Origin: Rhizobium sp. AAP43
GTDB lineage: Bacteria; Pseudomonadota; Alphaproteobacteria; Rhizobiales; Rhizobiaceae
DNA length: 64,000 nucleotides
Direction: 5' to 3'
NCBI RefSeq assembly: GCF_001296045.1
Contig: NZ_LJHS01000012.1
Span: 62,001 to 126,000, forward strand
This document shows, piece after piece, positions 19,266-30,692 of this stretch. Both the position numbers and the translations under genes were made by a program. The notes beneath the pieces were generated by a model, which worked only from the letters and a program-made list of their open reading frames with translations, was not told the origin of the DNA and did not search any database. Every line of letters starts with the position of its first letter. Within the stretch, counting starts at the first letter, position 1.

Positions 19266-20144
19266 TCAGAGCGCTTCCGCGCCCGAAATGATTTCAATGA
19301 GTTCCTTGGTGATCTGTGCCTGACGCTGGCGGTTGTACGAAAGCGTCAGCTTGTTGATCATCTCACCGGCATTGCGCGTCGCATTGTCCATGGCGCTCAT
19401 CTTGGCGCCCATTTCACCAGCAACGTTTTCGAGCAGGGCCCGGAAAATCTGAACCGAGATGTTGCGCGGGATCAGATCCTCGAGGATCGCCGACGCGTCC
19501 GGCTCGTATTCGTAAAGCGCAGAAGCACCAGCCTGCGGAGCAGCATCGGCCGGAGCGGCCGGGATGATCTGCAGGGCGGTCGGAATCTGGCTGATCACCG
19601 ACTTGAACTCGGAATAGAACAGCGTGCAAACGTCGAATTCGCCACGCTCGAACATACCGATGACCTTGCGGCCGATGGCATCTGCATTGGTGAAACCGAT
19701 ACGCTTGACTTCGCGCAGGTCCGTACGTTCGACAATCATGCCGGCAAATTCGCGGCGCAGGCTGTCGTAACCCTTCTTGCCAACGCAGAAGATCTTGACC
19801 GTCTTGCCTTCGGCCAGGAGCTTGCGCGCATGGTCACGGGCGAAACGGGCGATCGACGAATTGAAACCGCCGCACAGACCGCGTTCGGCCGTGCAGACGA
19901 CGAGCAGATGCACGTCGTCCTTGCCAGTACCGGTCATCAAGCGCGGTGCGCTGTCGTCCGAACCCACGGCTTGCGCGATGTTGGCCAGGACGGCGCCCAT
20001 GCGCTGGGAGTACGGGCGAGCAGCCTCGGCCGCCTCCTGCGCACGACGCAGTTTCGCCGCGGCGACCATTTTCATCGCCTTGGTGATCTTCTGCGTCGCC
20101 TTGACGGAGGCGATCCGGTTTTTCAGATCCTTAAGTGAAGGCAT
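19266..20144 (-). CDS. atpG: F1Fo ATP synthase gamma subunit
   Basis: 292 residues. The N-terminal helix ([31 protein letters not shown] region) and the C-terminal helix ([12 protein letters not shown]) form the coiled coil that rotates inside the alpha3beta3 ring. The central domain contains the conserved GLCGGFNS. A small Ala/Pro-rich insert near residues 195-210 ([13 protein letters not shown]) is typical of alphaproteobacterial gamma subunits. It lies 29 bp after atpA and 24 bp before atpD. Confidence 0.97.
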   Translation of the reverse strand: MPSLKDLKNRIASVKATQKITKAMKMVAAAKLRRAQEAAEAARPYSQRMGAVLANIAQAVGSDDSAPRLMTGTGKDDVHLLVVCTAERGLCGGFNSSIARFARDHARKLLAEGKTVKIFCVGKKGYDSLRREFAGMIVERTDLREVKRIGFTNADAIGRKVIGMFERGEFDVCTLFYSEFKSVISQIPTALQIIPAAPADAAPQAGASALYEYEPDASAILEDLIPRNISVQIFRALLENVAGEMGAKMSAMDNATRNAGEMINKLTLSYNRQRQAQITKELIEIISGAEAL

Positions 20145-20173
20145 CCGTTATCCGTCCTTGGCTTGAGCCTGAA

Positions 20174-22269
<2,096 letters not shown>

Positions 22270-22396
22270 AAAATTCCCTGATTTTGACCCAGGATCGAAG
22301 CGCCCCAAGATAGGGCCTCACAACGTCCTGATATCGTTTTGTTTTTCCCCAAAAACACCAGCCCGTAAGACTTGCGTTTTCCGAATTTCGCGGTCC

Positions 22397-22424
22397 GTCT
22401 AGCATACGAGGTCTAGACTCGCAA
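22397..22424 (-). promoter_or_regulatory. Predicted promoter of atpHAGDC
   Basis: On the minus strand, TTGCGA (22419-22424) and CTAGAC (22397-22402) are separated by 16 nt. This resembles the rhizobial housekeeping promoter pattern (TTGAC..., CTATAT) and places the RNA start ~120 nt before atpH. The same -35 and spacing occur before mdh. Confidence 0.45.
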
Positions 22425-22497
22425 CACGCGTATTAACGGTTTGCACCCCGAGAGCAAGGCCTTGTTGGGTTTTTTGTCCGAATCTGCGTCAAATTGG

Positions 22498-22522
22498 CGG
22501 CGCAGTGACTGGGACTGCGCCG
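22498..22522 (-). terminator. Hairpin after the DUF4345-like gene
   Basis: CGGCGCAGT (22498-22506) and ACTGCGCCG (22514-22522) form a perfect 9-bp stem with a 7-nt loop, starting 11 bp past the stop of the gene at 22533-22916. The T tract after it on the minus strand is weak, so it may terminate poorly or only stabilise the mRNA end. Confidence 0.5.
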
Positions 22523-22532
22523 TTCCTCAAAT

Positions 22533-22916
22533 TCAAGTCAGACCAAAGACATAGGCGAGAGGCATGGCAGCAAGTGCGAGCTCTGCAACCAGGAGGAGAA
22601 GGTTGCGCCAAGTGCTCCCACCATCCGACATGATGGATAGGATGCGAGCAAAAGCCGCAAGTGCCACGGCAGCCCCGAAAGCGAGATAGACCGTGGGCTG
22701 CGCCAGGAGAAGTGCTGTTCCTGAAAAGCCGGTGACGAGTCCGCCGGTGGAGCGGACGGCACCAAAGCCCTCGGGCCGCCCCTCCCGTGGCGCAAGGCCG
22801 AGCAGACGCAGCGTCAGACCCGGTGCAAACATGATGAAGCAGCCGATTACGGCAGCAGCGGCAGCTGCGACGAAGGCCAGCTGCTCGCCCAGCTCGGTGG
22901 GGAAGTAGAATTCCAT
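22533..22916 (-). CDS. Small integral membrane protein, DUF4345-like
   Basis: 127 residues with four predicted membrane helices (about 10-30, 50-68, 72-92 and 103-123). The layout and the short segment LVTGFSGTALLL resemble DUF4345/AGXXG-type membrane proteins of unknown function. The ATG at 22916 has AGGA upstream (aggatccacc); an earlier in-frame start would add 33 residues with no membrane character. It follows priA by 99 bp on the same strand but no functional link is evident. Confidence 0.75.
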   Translation of the reverse strand: MEFYFPTELGEQLAFVAAAAAAVIGCFIMFAPGLTLRLLGLAPREGRPEGFGAVRSTGGLVTGFSGTALLLAQPTVYLAFGAAVALAAFARILSIMSDGGSTWRNLLLLVAELALAAMPLAYVFGLT

Positions 22917-23015
22917 GGTGGATCCTGAGAAGACGAAAACGCGGGGCTTATGCCACATATAAGGCTGAGGCGGTATGGGATGACCGTGAAATTCTTGCGC
23001 GTCGGTCCACGGCAC

Positions 23016-25229
23016 TCAGAGGAAGCTCTGAGGATCCACATCGACTTGAACCTGGATTGATCGCCGCTCCTTCGGCCCACGGTCCAGCATACTGCGGACA
23101 AAGCCCTGCATGTCGCTGCTGCGTCTTCCATGCACCAGCAGCCGGAAGCGGTGGCGACCGCGGATCAGTGCAAGCGGCGCCTCTGCCGGGCCAAGCACCA
23201 TGATCCCGCTCTCATGGGGTGCTGCCTGGCGGAGGGCTCGGGCATGCCCCTCGGCTTCTGCCCGAGTATCGGCAGAGACAATGATCGACACGAGACGGCC
23301 ATAGGGCGGCAGCTGCGCACGCTCTCTCTCCGTAATCTCTCGCTCGTAGAATGCCGAGGCATCACCGGATACCAGCGCCTGCATCACCGGATGTTGCGGC
23401 TGGAAGGTCTGGATGAGGCCGAGGCTCTTGCGGCCCGTGCGCCCGGCACGTCCAGTCACCTGCGATAGAAGCTGGAAGGTTCGTTCGGCGGCGCGCGGAT
23501 CGCCATTCGACAAGCCGATATCGGCATCGATGATCCCAACCAGCGTCATCAGTGGGAAATTATGGCCCTTCGCCACCAGCTGCGTTCCGATGACGATATC
23601 CGCCTCGCCATTGGCAATCGCTTCCAGTTCCAACCGCAGCCGCTTCACGCCACCAAGGTCGGATGACAAGACCAGCGTCCGGGCGTCGGGAAAATGCTTC
23701 TCCACCTCTTCCGCGATCCGCTCGACACCGGGCCCGCAGGCCACCAGATGGTCGAGCGTCCCGCATTCGGGGCAGGCATTCGGCGTCGGTTCGTGATAAC
23801 CGCATTGATGGCACTGGATCTGCCCGCGGAACCGATGCTCCACCAGCCAGCTCGAACATTGCGGGCATTGGAAACGGTGACCGCAGACCCGGCAGAGCGT
23901 GAGCGGTGCATAGCCGCGCCGATTGAGGAAGAGCAGCGCCTGCTCTCCCCGCTCAACCGCCTTTCCAACCGACCGCAGCAAGATCGGAGACAAGAAGCCG
24001 CCACGCTCGGGCGGATGTCGGCGCATATCGATCAGATGCAGATCCGGCATGGCTGCATCGGCAAAGCGGGTGGGCAGATGGATGCGCTGATAACGTCCGG
24101 CAATGCAGTTCACCTGGCTTTCGACCGACGGCGTGGCGGAGACCAGCACCACGGGAAAGCCAGCAATCCGCGCGCGGACAACAGCCATGTCGCGCGCATT
24201 ATAGAAGACGCGATCTTCCTGCTTGAAGGCGGGGTCATGCTCTTCGTCGACGATGATGAGGCCAAGATTTTCGAAGGGCAGGAAGAGCGCCGAACGCGCG
24301 CCGGCAACCACACGGACCTCTCCGGTGGCCACCTGCCGCCAGACCTTCTCGCGTGTCCGCGTGGCAAGATCAGAGTGCCATTCGCCGGGCTTGGATCCGA
24401 AGCGATCCTGGAACCGATCGAGGAAATTGGCCGTCAGCGCAATTTCCGGCAGCAGGATCAGCACCTGCTTGCCCTGCTTCAACGTCTCGGCAATCGCTTC
24501 GAAATAGACCTCGGTCTTTCCTGAGCCGGTAACCCCGTCGATCAAGGCGACGGAGAAACCGCCCTTGCCGATCATGGCGAGGATTTCGTCTGCTGCCTCC
24601 TTCTGCGGACCGGCAAGACGATGCACCGCATAGTCAGGATCGGGAGGCGCAACGATCGGCGGCGGCGGCAGGAAGACCTGCTCGAACACACCCTGTTTGG
24701 CGAGCCCGTCGATCACGCTCGCGGACACGCCTGAGGCATGGGCAAGTCCGCTCTTCGTCCAGGACAATCCGTCACCGGCAAGTTCGAGCACTTTCTGGCG
24801 CGCCGGCGTCAAACGCTCAGGCTGATAGCCGCTGAAGCGCAAGCCCTCGATCATCGGCTCTGGATCAAAAGCAGCGGGTGCCCGAAGCGCCATGCGCGCA
24901 ACATAACCGGGCGGAGACAGGGTATAGGCTGCAATCCAGTCGAGAAAGGCACGCATATCCTTGTCGAGCGGCGGGCAGTCAAAGACCTTGGTGATTTCGC
25001 GCAGCTTCTTCGGATCGACCGCCTTATCCTCGCCGCCATCCCAGACCACGCCAACAACCTGCCTTGGACCCAGCGGGATCTGCACGATTGCGCCCGGTTC
25101 GACCACCAGCGCTTCCGGCACGGCATAGCTATAGGCAGTCGGCGCTGGCATGGGGACCAGCACCGGCACGACCTTTCGGCGCGGTGTCTCGAAGAGTTCT
25201 CCGAACAAGCTTTTCGAATCGTCCGTCAT
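23016..25229 (-). CDS. priA: Primosomal replication protein N' (PriA helicase)
   Basis: 737 residues. PriA recognises stalled or repaired replication forks and reloads the replicative helicase. The N-terminal DNA-binding domain (VVPVLVPMPAPTAYSY) is followed by the helicase core with Walker A GVTGSGKTEVY (~240), DEEH box (VDEEHD) and the zinc-binding cysteines (CRVCGHRFQCPQC, then CHQCG and CPECG). Motif VI is in QVTGRAGRTGR. The start MTDDSKSLF at 25229 is preferred to one three codons earlier. It is transcribed convergently with nothing and has the acyltransferase gene 63 bp upstream on the same strand. Confidence 0.97.
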   Translation of the reverse strand: MTDDSKSLFGELFETPRRKVVPVLVPMPAPTAYSYAVPEALVVEPGAIVQIPLGPRQVVGVVWDGGEDKAVDPKKLREITKVFDCPPLDKDMRAFLDWIAAYTLSPPGYVARMALRAPAAFDPEPMIEGLRFSGYQPERLTPARQKVLELAGDGLSWTKSGLAHASGVSASVIDGLAKQGVFEQVFLPPPPIVAPPDPDYAVHRLAGPQKEAADEILAMIGKGGFSVALIDGVTGSGKTEVYFEAIAETLKQGKQVLILLPEIALTANFLDRFQDRFGSKPGEWHSDLATRTREKVWRQVATGEVRVVAGARSALFLPFENLGLIIVDEEHDPAFKQEDRVFYNARDMAVVRARIAGFPVVLVSATPSVESQVNCIAGRYQRIHLPTRFADAAMPDLHLIDMRRHPPERGGFLSPILLRSVGKAVERGEQALLFLNRRGYAPLTLCRVCGHRFQCPQCSSWLVEHRFRGQIQCHQCGYHEPTPNACPECGTLDHLVACGPGVERIAEEVEKHFPDARTLVLSSDLGGVKRLRLELEAIANGEADIVIGTQLVAKGHNFPLMTLVGIIDADIGLSNGDPRAAERTFQLLSQVTGRAGRTGRKSLGLIQTFQPQHPVMQALVSGDASAFYEREITERERAQLPPYGRLVSIIVSADTRAEAEGHARALRQAAPHESGIMVLGPAEAPLALIRGRHRFRLLVHGRRSSDMQGFVRSMLDRGPKERRSIQVQVDVDPQSFL

Positions 25230-25292
25230 CGGGCGCAACTTGCCCCCGCCGGACCGGAATTGGAATATCCGATTGCGATATGAGGGAGAGCG

Positions 25293-26186
25293 TCAGCCGA
25301 AAGCGCGGTCAGGCTCCTGCGGCAGTTGGTGCACGGTATAGGCCTCCAGTGCCCTGGTCACCTCCGTCACATCACCGTCCAATGCGCTGACCGGGATCAG
25401 CGGACCGACCGTGAAGTCGAATTGCTGACCCCTCTTGTTCAGCAACTCGTGGAAAACGGTCATGTCCCTGAGTTCGGTCGACCAATTCGCAAACCAGTAG
25501 AATAGGCCCGAATTGCGAGCTTTCATGTTCACCGGCAGGATCGGCAGATCGTATTTTCGGGCAAGCGACACCGCCGAAGTCTTCCACGGACGCTCGTTCA
25601 GCCGACCGTTGTCCCAATAGGCGATGCGGCCGGATGGAAACAGGATGGCGGCCTTGCGCTCCTCGATCGCGCGGTTGGTCAATTGAAGTGTCTCGCGTGC
25701 CTTGAGCTTGGACTTGTGCTCCTCGCGCCACTCCACAGGGATGATGATTTCGGCCAGTCGCGGATTGACCCGGATCGCATCGCGGTTCGCGAAGAAGGTC
25801 ATGTCGGGGCGCCGCGTCTTCAACAGGTCATACATCGCGACACCGTCGGCAATGCCCGTCGGATGGTTGCTGACGAGAATGAAACCGCCTTCGGGCGGAA
25901 TACGGTCGGCATTGCGAACCCCGATCTTGAGGTCCAGAGCCGCACTCAGATAATCGAACACCTGCGCCCCGTTGAGGCGCGCCACATCATCCGCGAATTC
26001 CACCGCCTTGCCATAGCGCAGCAGCGTGTAGACAAAAGGCCGCATCACCGGCCAGAGCGGATGCTTGACGATCTTCTGGCCGCGCTCGGCGATCAGCGTA
26101 TCGACGATGTGGCCAGGTCGACCTTGAGAAACGAGCGTGACGGCTTCGGAGAAACTGCCCAGGGTGGAAACGGTGGGACGGCGCAT
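25293..26186 (-). CDS. PlsC-like lysophospholipid acyltransferase family protein
   Basis: 297 residues. It carries the acyltransferase motif I SNHPTGIAD (the HX4D pattern, near residue 107) and a later FPSGRI motif, both typical of glycerol-phosphate/lyso-lipid acyltransferases. Such enzymes transfer an acyl group to a lipid head or to ornithine lipid precursors; the substrate here is not evident. No clear membrane anchor is seen, though the 40-60 region (WPVMRPFVYTLLRYG) is hydrophobic. The ATG at 26186 has GAGGA ~13 nt upstream. It is divergent from xerC across a 146-bp gap. Confidence 0.82.
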   Translation of the reverse strand: MRRPTVSTLGSFSEAVTLVSQGRPGHIVDTLIAERGQKIVKHPLWPVMRPFVYTLLRYGKAVEFADDVARLNGAQVFDYLSAALDLKIGVRNADRIPPEGGFILVSNHPTGIADGVAMYDLLKTRRPDMTFFANRDAIRVNPRLAEIIIPVEWREEHKSKLKARETLQLTNRAIEERKAAILFPSGRIAYWDNGRLNERPWKTSAVSLARKYDLPILPVNMKARNSGLFYWFANWSTELRDMTVFHELLNKRGQQFDFTVGPLIPVSALDGDVTEVTRALEAYTVHQLPQEPDRAFG

Positions 26187-26332
26187 CAGCGGGATCCTCG
26201 CCAGTGAGTTCGAGCCTCTTTGACACCCCGGTGTGATCCGATCATGACAGCCCCTGTCGTTAGTGCTTCGGTAACCCTCCCACGGCATCGTGGGTCGGAT
26301 TTCCAACCACTGACAACGCAGACGGCGCAAAA

Positions 26333-27259
26333 TTGATCCCCGCAGACGAAAAACTTCTCGGTGAACGGAAATCCTGGCTCGAAAGCCTCGGAGACGAACG
26401 CCGCTTGGCCGGCAATACGCTGGAAGCCTACGAGCGGGATACGCGCCAATTTCTGCAGTTTCTGTCCGGACATGTCGGCGGAAGCGTGGCGCTATCGGAC
26501 ATTCAGGCGCTTCGGCCAGCAGATCTGCGCGGTTTTCTGGCCCATCGCCGCAAGGACGGCGCCGGTGCCCGCACACTCGGCCGCCATCTTGCCGGCCTGC
26601 GCTCCTTCCTCCGCTATCTGGAGCGCAAGGGATTGGTGAATGCTGCCGGCGCCAGCGCGATTCGCTCACCGAAACAGCCGAAATCCCTGCCAAAGCCGCT
26701 GAGCGGCAGCCAGGCGGTCACCGTCGTCGACCGCGCGACGCAGATGAACGAGGAGCCGTGGATCGCGGCGCGCGATGCCGCCGTGCTCACTCTTCTCTAT
26801 GGCTGCGGCCTGCGCATTTCAGAAGCACTTGGGTTGCCGCCTGAGGCCTTTCAGGAAAAGACGACAAGCCTCAGGGTTACCGGCAAGGGCGGAAAGATGC
26901 GCATCGTGCCGCTTCTCCCAGTCGTTGGCGAGGCGGTCGCGGTCTATCGCAAGCTTTGCCCCTATCATCTGGAAGCCGGCAAGCCGCTGTTTCGCGGAGC
27001 GCGCGGTGGGCCATTGCAGCCGGCGATCATCCAGCGCGAAATGCAGCGCCTTCGCTCGGCCCTTGGCCTGCCGGATTCGGCAACGCCGCATGCCTTGCGT
27101 CATTCCTTCGCCACCCATTTGCTCGGCAGCGGCGGCGATCTGAGGACGATCCAGGAACTGCTCGGCCATGCCAGCCTGTCGACCACACAGATCTACACCG
27201 GCGTCGATAGCGCCCGCCTTCTCGACATCTACGACCGAGCCCATCCTCGCGCCCGATAA
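26333..27259 (+). CDS. xerC: Tyrosine recombinase XerC
   Basis: 308 residues. XerC with XerD resolves chromosome dimers at dif before division. The N-terminal SAM-like domain spans ~10-100. The catalytic set is complete: R161 (GLRISEAL), K185 (TGKGGK), H253 and R256 (HALRHSFATH), H279 (LGHASLST) and the nucleophile Y288. The start is TTG at 26333, since no ATG or GTG occurs in frame between the upstream stop (26261) and the conserved N-terminus. It is a core gene here, with no integrase neighbours or att-like repeats, so it is not evidence of a mobile element. Confidence 0.93.
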   Translation: MIPADEKLLGERKSWLESLGDERRLAGNTLEAYERDTRQFLQFLSGHVGGSVALSDIQALRPADLRGFLAHRRKDGAGARTLGRHLAGLRSFLRYLERKGLVNAAGASAIRSPKQPKSLPKPLSGSQAVTVVDRATQMNEEPWIAARDAAVLTLLYGCGLRISEALGLPPEAFQEKTTSLRVTGKGGKMRIVPLLPVVGEAVAVYRKLCPYHLEAGKPLFRGARGGPLQPAIIQREMQRLRSALGLPDSATPHALRHSFATHLLGSGGDLRTIQELLGHASLSTTQIYTGVDSARLLDIYDRAHPRAR

Positions 27260-27351
27260 GCGCGCATGCTCAGCTTCGGGATTAACCACACGCCTTAATC
27301 AATCATGAGGCTAGTTCGGACTATCGTCCTGACACTTACACAGGAGATGTC

Positions 27352-28443
27352 ATGACCGCCCAACGCATCCTCTCGCTGCGAACCCGATGGCCGCGCCTTT
27401 CGATGGAACAGGTTCTGCAGTTTATTGTCGGCGCCCTGCCCCTCCTGATGCTGACAGTCCTCCTCGCCACGCTGGTATCCATCTCCACCGCAAAAGCCAC
27501 CGATGCAGCAGCCTGCAAGGGCAACAACCTGCTGGAGAGCATGGCGAAAGAGAATCCCGCGCTGCTCGCAGAGATCCAGGCGGAGGCGGATGCGATCCCG
27601 AACGGCAGGGGTATTTTCTGGAAGATCGAAAAGGACGGCGTCAAGCCCTCCTGGCTGCTCGGCACCATGCATGTGACGGACCCCCGTGTCCTCAAGATGC
27701 CGGAGGGTGCCCGTCTTGCTGCGGCCGACGCCAATGTCGTGGTCATCGAATCGGATGAAATCCTGGATGAGAACAAGGCTGGCTCTGCCCTCCTCATGCA
27801 TCCGGAACTGACAATGTTCACAGATGGCACCAGTATCAAGGACCATCTTGACGCTGCATCACTCACCAAGCTCGACGAGGGCCTGAAACAGCGCGGTCTG
27901 TCGCTCGCCGTGGTCGCCAAGATGAAGCCCTGGATCCTTGCGAGCTTCGTCGCCCTGCCCGCGTGCGAATTGTCCCGCAAGGCAGGCGGTGCATCTTTCC
28001 TCGACATGCAGATTGCCAAGGACGCGGTGGCAGCCGGAAAACCCGTCGCCGGTCTTGAAACACTGGTCGAGCAGCTGGAAGCCATGGCAGACCTGCCCAT
28101 CGACTTCCACTTCAAAGCTCTGGTCGAGACGATCACGCTCGGCGACAAGATGGAAGACGTCATGGAAACCATGACGGAACTCTACCTCTCCGGCGATATC
28201 GGCATGACCATGCCCTTGCTGAAAACCGTCGCTCCGTCCACGACAGAGGGTGATGAAAGTGCTTATGCCGCCTTCGAAAGCCGCATCATCAGCGATCGCA
28301 ACCTCGTCATGGCCAAGGGCAGCACCCAGCACCTTGAAAAAGGCAATGCCTTTATCGCTGTCGGAGCGCTCCATCTGCCGGGCGAACAGGGCCTGGTCGA
28401 ACTCCTGCGACGACAGGGATACCGACTGTCTCGCGTAGAGTGA
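27352..28443 (+). CDS. TraB/GumN-family protein (first of a tandem pair)
   Basis: 363 residues. A hydrophobic segment near 23-46 suggests a signal anchor or uncleaved signal. The TraB/GumN (Tiki-like) hallmarks follow: SWLLGTMHVTDPR with the GTMH motif at 104-107, a conserved glutamate near 126 (VVIESDE), and the C-terminal block AVGALHLPGEQGLVELLRRQGY. Family members are proposed metal-dependent peptidases, but bacterial functions are largely unproven. AGGAG precedes the ATG. A second, shorter homologue follows after 92 bp, so the two arose by duplication. Confidence 0.87.
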   Translation: MTAQRILSLRTRWPRLSMEQVLQFIVGALPLLMLTVLLATLVSISTAKATDAAACKGNNLLESMAKENPALLAEIQAEADAIPNGRGIFWKIEKDGVKPSWLLGTMHVTDPRVLKMPEGARLAAADANVVVIESDEILDENKAGSALLMHPELTMFTDGTSIKDHLDAASLTKLDEGLKQRGLSLAVVAKMKPWILASFVALPACELSRKAGGASFLDMQIAKDAVAAGKPVAGLETLVEQLEAMADLPIDFHFKALVETITLGDKMEDVMETMTELYLSGDIGMTMPLLKTVAPSTTEGDESAYAAFESRIISDRNLVMAKGSTQHLEKGNAFIAVGALHLPGEQGLVELLRRQGYRLSRVE

Positions 28444-28535
28444 CACCGGTCCATCGCAGCCGCGTCGAATTTTCGTTACAGCACCGCTCAATTGTCTGAT
28501 CTGTTCGATCCCGGTGTCTGCCAACGGAGGCTAGC

Positions 28536-29522
28536 GTGCGAATTCCTATCTTGTCCCTGGCCTTGGTCAGCCTCCTTGCTGCATTTCCTGCCGCCGCAGA
28601 GGTCTCCTGTCCCTCCCAGAGCATGATCGGAAAGCTCAAGGCTGCAGATCCGCAGGCCTTTCGCCAGCTGGAACAGCGCTCCGCAGAGATCAAGAACAAC
28701 CACGGCCTTTTGTGGAAGATCGAAAAGGAGGGGCTCGCCCCCTCCTGGCTCCTCGGCACAGCGCATCTGCGTGATCCGCGCGTCAGCAAGATAACCCCCG
28801 CCGTCGACGAGGCCCTGACACAGGTCGAGACCCTGCTCGTGGAACTGGAGGAAATTGGCACGCCTCAGCTGATCCAACAGCAACTGCTGATGCGGCCGGA
28901 TCTGACCATGCTCGCGACCGGCACGCTTGATCAGGTGCTTCCAGAGGCGCGCCGGCCCGCACTTCAGGATGCACTCGCCACACGCGGACTGAGCGTCAAA
29001 ATGCTGGCCCGCATGCGGCCATGGGTCATCTATTTCAACCTGATGAGCGACCGCTGCGAAACGCGCCTGCTGAACGAAGGCGAGATCGTGCTCGACCATT
29101 TGCTGGTGAACACGGCAATGCAAGAGGGTATCTTTGTCGCTGGCCTCGAAACGCCTGCGGAACAGTTCGCTTCTATCGCCTCATTGCCGGACGGCCCGAT
29201 GCTGGAAAGTCTCATTCAGCAGTTCAGCTCGCCCCATTCCGGTGAAGAACAGACCGGCGCCCTGATCGAACTCTATGAGGCGCAGGATACCGGCATGATG
29301 ATCATTCTCAACGAGATCATGGGCTGGGACCCGGTGACGGCACGCGCCTTTGCTGACAAGATGATCACGGCTCGAAATCACCGCATGGCGGAAAGAGCCG
29401 CCGGCTATCTCCAGGAGGGTGGCGTTATGATCGCCATCGGCGCGCTTCACCTGCCGGGGGACGAAGGCCTGATCGAACTCATCCGCAAGCAAGGCTTTGT
29501 CGTCACGCGTGTCGGAAGCTGA
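28536..29522 (+). CDS. TraB/GumN-family protein (second of a tandem pair)
   Basis: 328 residues beginning with a cleavable signal peptide (about 1-21, ending AAAE), so it is probably periplasmic. It aligns along its length with the preceding gene: SWLLGTAHLRDPR (GTAH at 74-77), a glutamate in LLVELEE and the C-terminal AIGALHLPGDEGLIELIRKQGF. The second residue of the GTxH motif differs (A for M). The start is GTG with a strong GGAGG at 28526-28530. The two copies differ in membrane attachment, which suggests they have separated in location or partner. Confidence 0.87.
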   Translation: MRIPILSLALVSLLAAFPAAAEVSCPSQSMIGKLKAADPQAFRQLEQRSAEIKNNHGLLWKIEKEGLAPSWLLGTAHLRDPRVSKITPAVDEALTQVETLLVELEEIGTPQLIQQQLLMRPDLTMLATGTLDQVLPEARRPALQDALATRGLSVKMLARMRPWVIYFNLMSDRCETRLLNEGEIVLDHLLVNTAMQEGIFVAGLETPAEQFASIASLPDGPMLESLIQQFSSPHSGEEQTGALIELYEAQDTGMMIILNEIMGWDPVTARAFADKMITARNHRMAERAAGYLQEGGVMIAIGALHLPGDEGLIELIRKQGFVVTRVGS

Positions 29523-29550
29523 CTAAAGCGAGCTTAAAAGCAGGACAGCC

Positions 29551-30021
29551 TCAACGCATCCGCGCCAGCATGGTGCGGACGATCAGCTTGTGGAACGGGG
29601 TGATCACAAAAATATAAAGTCTGCCGAACAGATTGTGCCGCTCAACCAGCGTTGTGATGGCGAGTTTCCGCGCCTGGGGACCGGCAGCCGCGACATCCAG
29701 CACGATCCGAAAATTGAGATGGGCGTCGTCGAAGCCGAGCACAACCTGATCGTCGCGGGCGCTGACGACGGGAAAAGCTCCAATCGTCTGGCTGTCCGCG
29801 ATCCCGAGTTCCGCGGACTTCAAGCCGAACAGCCCGACAATCCGGTTGCGCAGCGCCAGCAGCAAGCCCACCCAACGGGGAGAACGCCCGAATATCTGTC
29901 TCGCAAGATCGAGCGCAGTAGCGTCAGGAGCAAGTGCGATGACGGCATAGCGATCCGCCCAATTAGCCGAGGGAAGGGCAGGATGCGGCATTGCCACGGG
30001 TTCCAACGATACTTTTGACAT
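29551..30021 (-). CDS. DUF2867 domain protein
   Basis: 156 residues. The pattern ADRYAVIA...LARQIFGRSPRWVGLLLALRN and the closing ...LIVRTMLAR match DUF2867, a family of unknown function common in proteobacteria. No signal peptide is seen; one amphipathic/hydrophobic stretch occurs near 52-66. The ATG at 30021 has GGGGGC upstream; a longer frame exists but its first 44 residues are not protein-like. The start of the cytochrome b561 gene lies upstream on the same strand, with 41 bp between the b561 stop and this start, so they may be cotranscribed. Confidence 0.78.
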   Translation of the reverse strand: MSKVSLEPVAMPHPALPSANWADRYAVIALAPDATALDLARQIFGRSPRWVGLLLALRNRIVGLFGLKSAELGIADSQTIGAFPVVSARDDQVVLGFDDAHLNFRIVLDVAAAGPQARKLAITTLVERHNLFGRLYIFVITPFHKLIVRTMLARMR

Positions 30022-30062
30022 GCAACGCCCCCGGAAACTGGCGACCACAGGGGCGCCTTGTG

Positions 30063-30563
30063 TCAGCCTTTGGTCATACGCTGAGCGACCGGGGTCTTCC
30101 AGTAGAACTGATGCACCAGCACTGCGGCAATGTGAACCACGATCAGCACCCACATCAGAAGCTTAAGAGGCCCGCCGTGAAGCTCGCCGGCAATCTCGTT
30201 GCCAAAGTAGTATTTACCGATGCCGCTCAGCGGCAGCAGAATGAACAGCGCGTAGAAAGTGCCATGCGCAATCTTCGACGCAAGCCGCAGGACCGGCGGC
30301 TCCTCGGCCGGCGCGGCAGGCGCTCCCCGGGTCAGGCGCACGGCGAGCCGGATCAGCCCAAGACAGAGCACCGCTATACCGACATAGGCATGGATGTTCG
30401 CAGAGGAGAGATCAGCTGGCGAGGGCACTTCGCCTCGCTCATAGGCTTCGACCGCTTCCTCCATCGCGTCGGAGAAGATCAGGTTGAAGAGAATGAGAAG
30501 AGCCATCGTCCAGTGCAGGGCCTTCTGGAAAAGGGAGTAGGAGGTGGGGGCGATCACGGACAT
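30063..30563 (-). CDS. Cytochrome b561 family protein
   Basis: 166 residues with four membrane helices, the size of small bacterial b561 proteins (YceJ/CybB type) that carry two haems b and pass electrons between membrane quinones and periplasmic partners. Candidate haem ligands are the histidines in KALHW, ANIHAY, IAHGTFY and VVHIAAVLVH. The ATG at 30563 has AAAGG about 6 nt upstream; another ATG at 30581 has no such site. The electron partner is not evident from the neighbours. Confidence 0.88.
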   Translation of the reverse strand: MSVIAPTSYSLFQKALHWTMALLILFNLIFSDAMEEAVEAYERGEVPSPADLSSANIHAYVGIAVLCLGLIRLAVRLTRGAPAAPAEEPPVLRLASKIAHGTFYALFILLPLSGIGKYYFGNEIAGELHGGPLKLLMWVLIVVHIAAVLVHQFYWKTPVAQRMTKG

Positions 30564-30692
30564 TGGTTTGCCTTTTGTCATTTCGGGAAAGAGGCAGTGC
30601 CCACACATGATAAAGGCCGCCGCTTGGGGTACAAGCGACAGCCTTCAATCTTACTGAAATATAATAATTGGCTTATATCAGTTCTGCAGACC

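Noticed and set aside
22441..22480. CAAGGCCTTG followed by a T run as a terminator
   Set aside because: The arms are a palindrome with no room for a loop, so it would not form a usable terminator hairpin.
25293..26693. A longer acyltransferase reading with ~170 extra N-terminal residues
   Set aside because: The extra part overlaps xerC in antisense and is Arg/Gly/Pro-rich junk; the ATG at 26186 has a ribosome site and begins the real protein.
26333..27259. Tyrosine recombinase as a sign of a prophage or integrative element
   Set aside because: It matches core XerC, is flanked by housekeeping genes, and no att-like repeats or phage genes are near.
27285..27305. TTAA...TTAA before the first TraB/GumN gene as a CtrA box
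   Set aside because: The spacer is 9 nt instead of 7.
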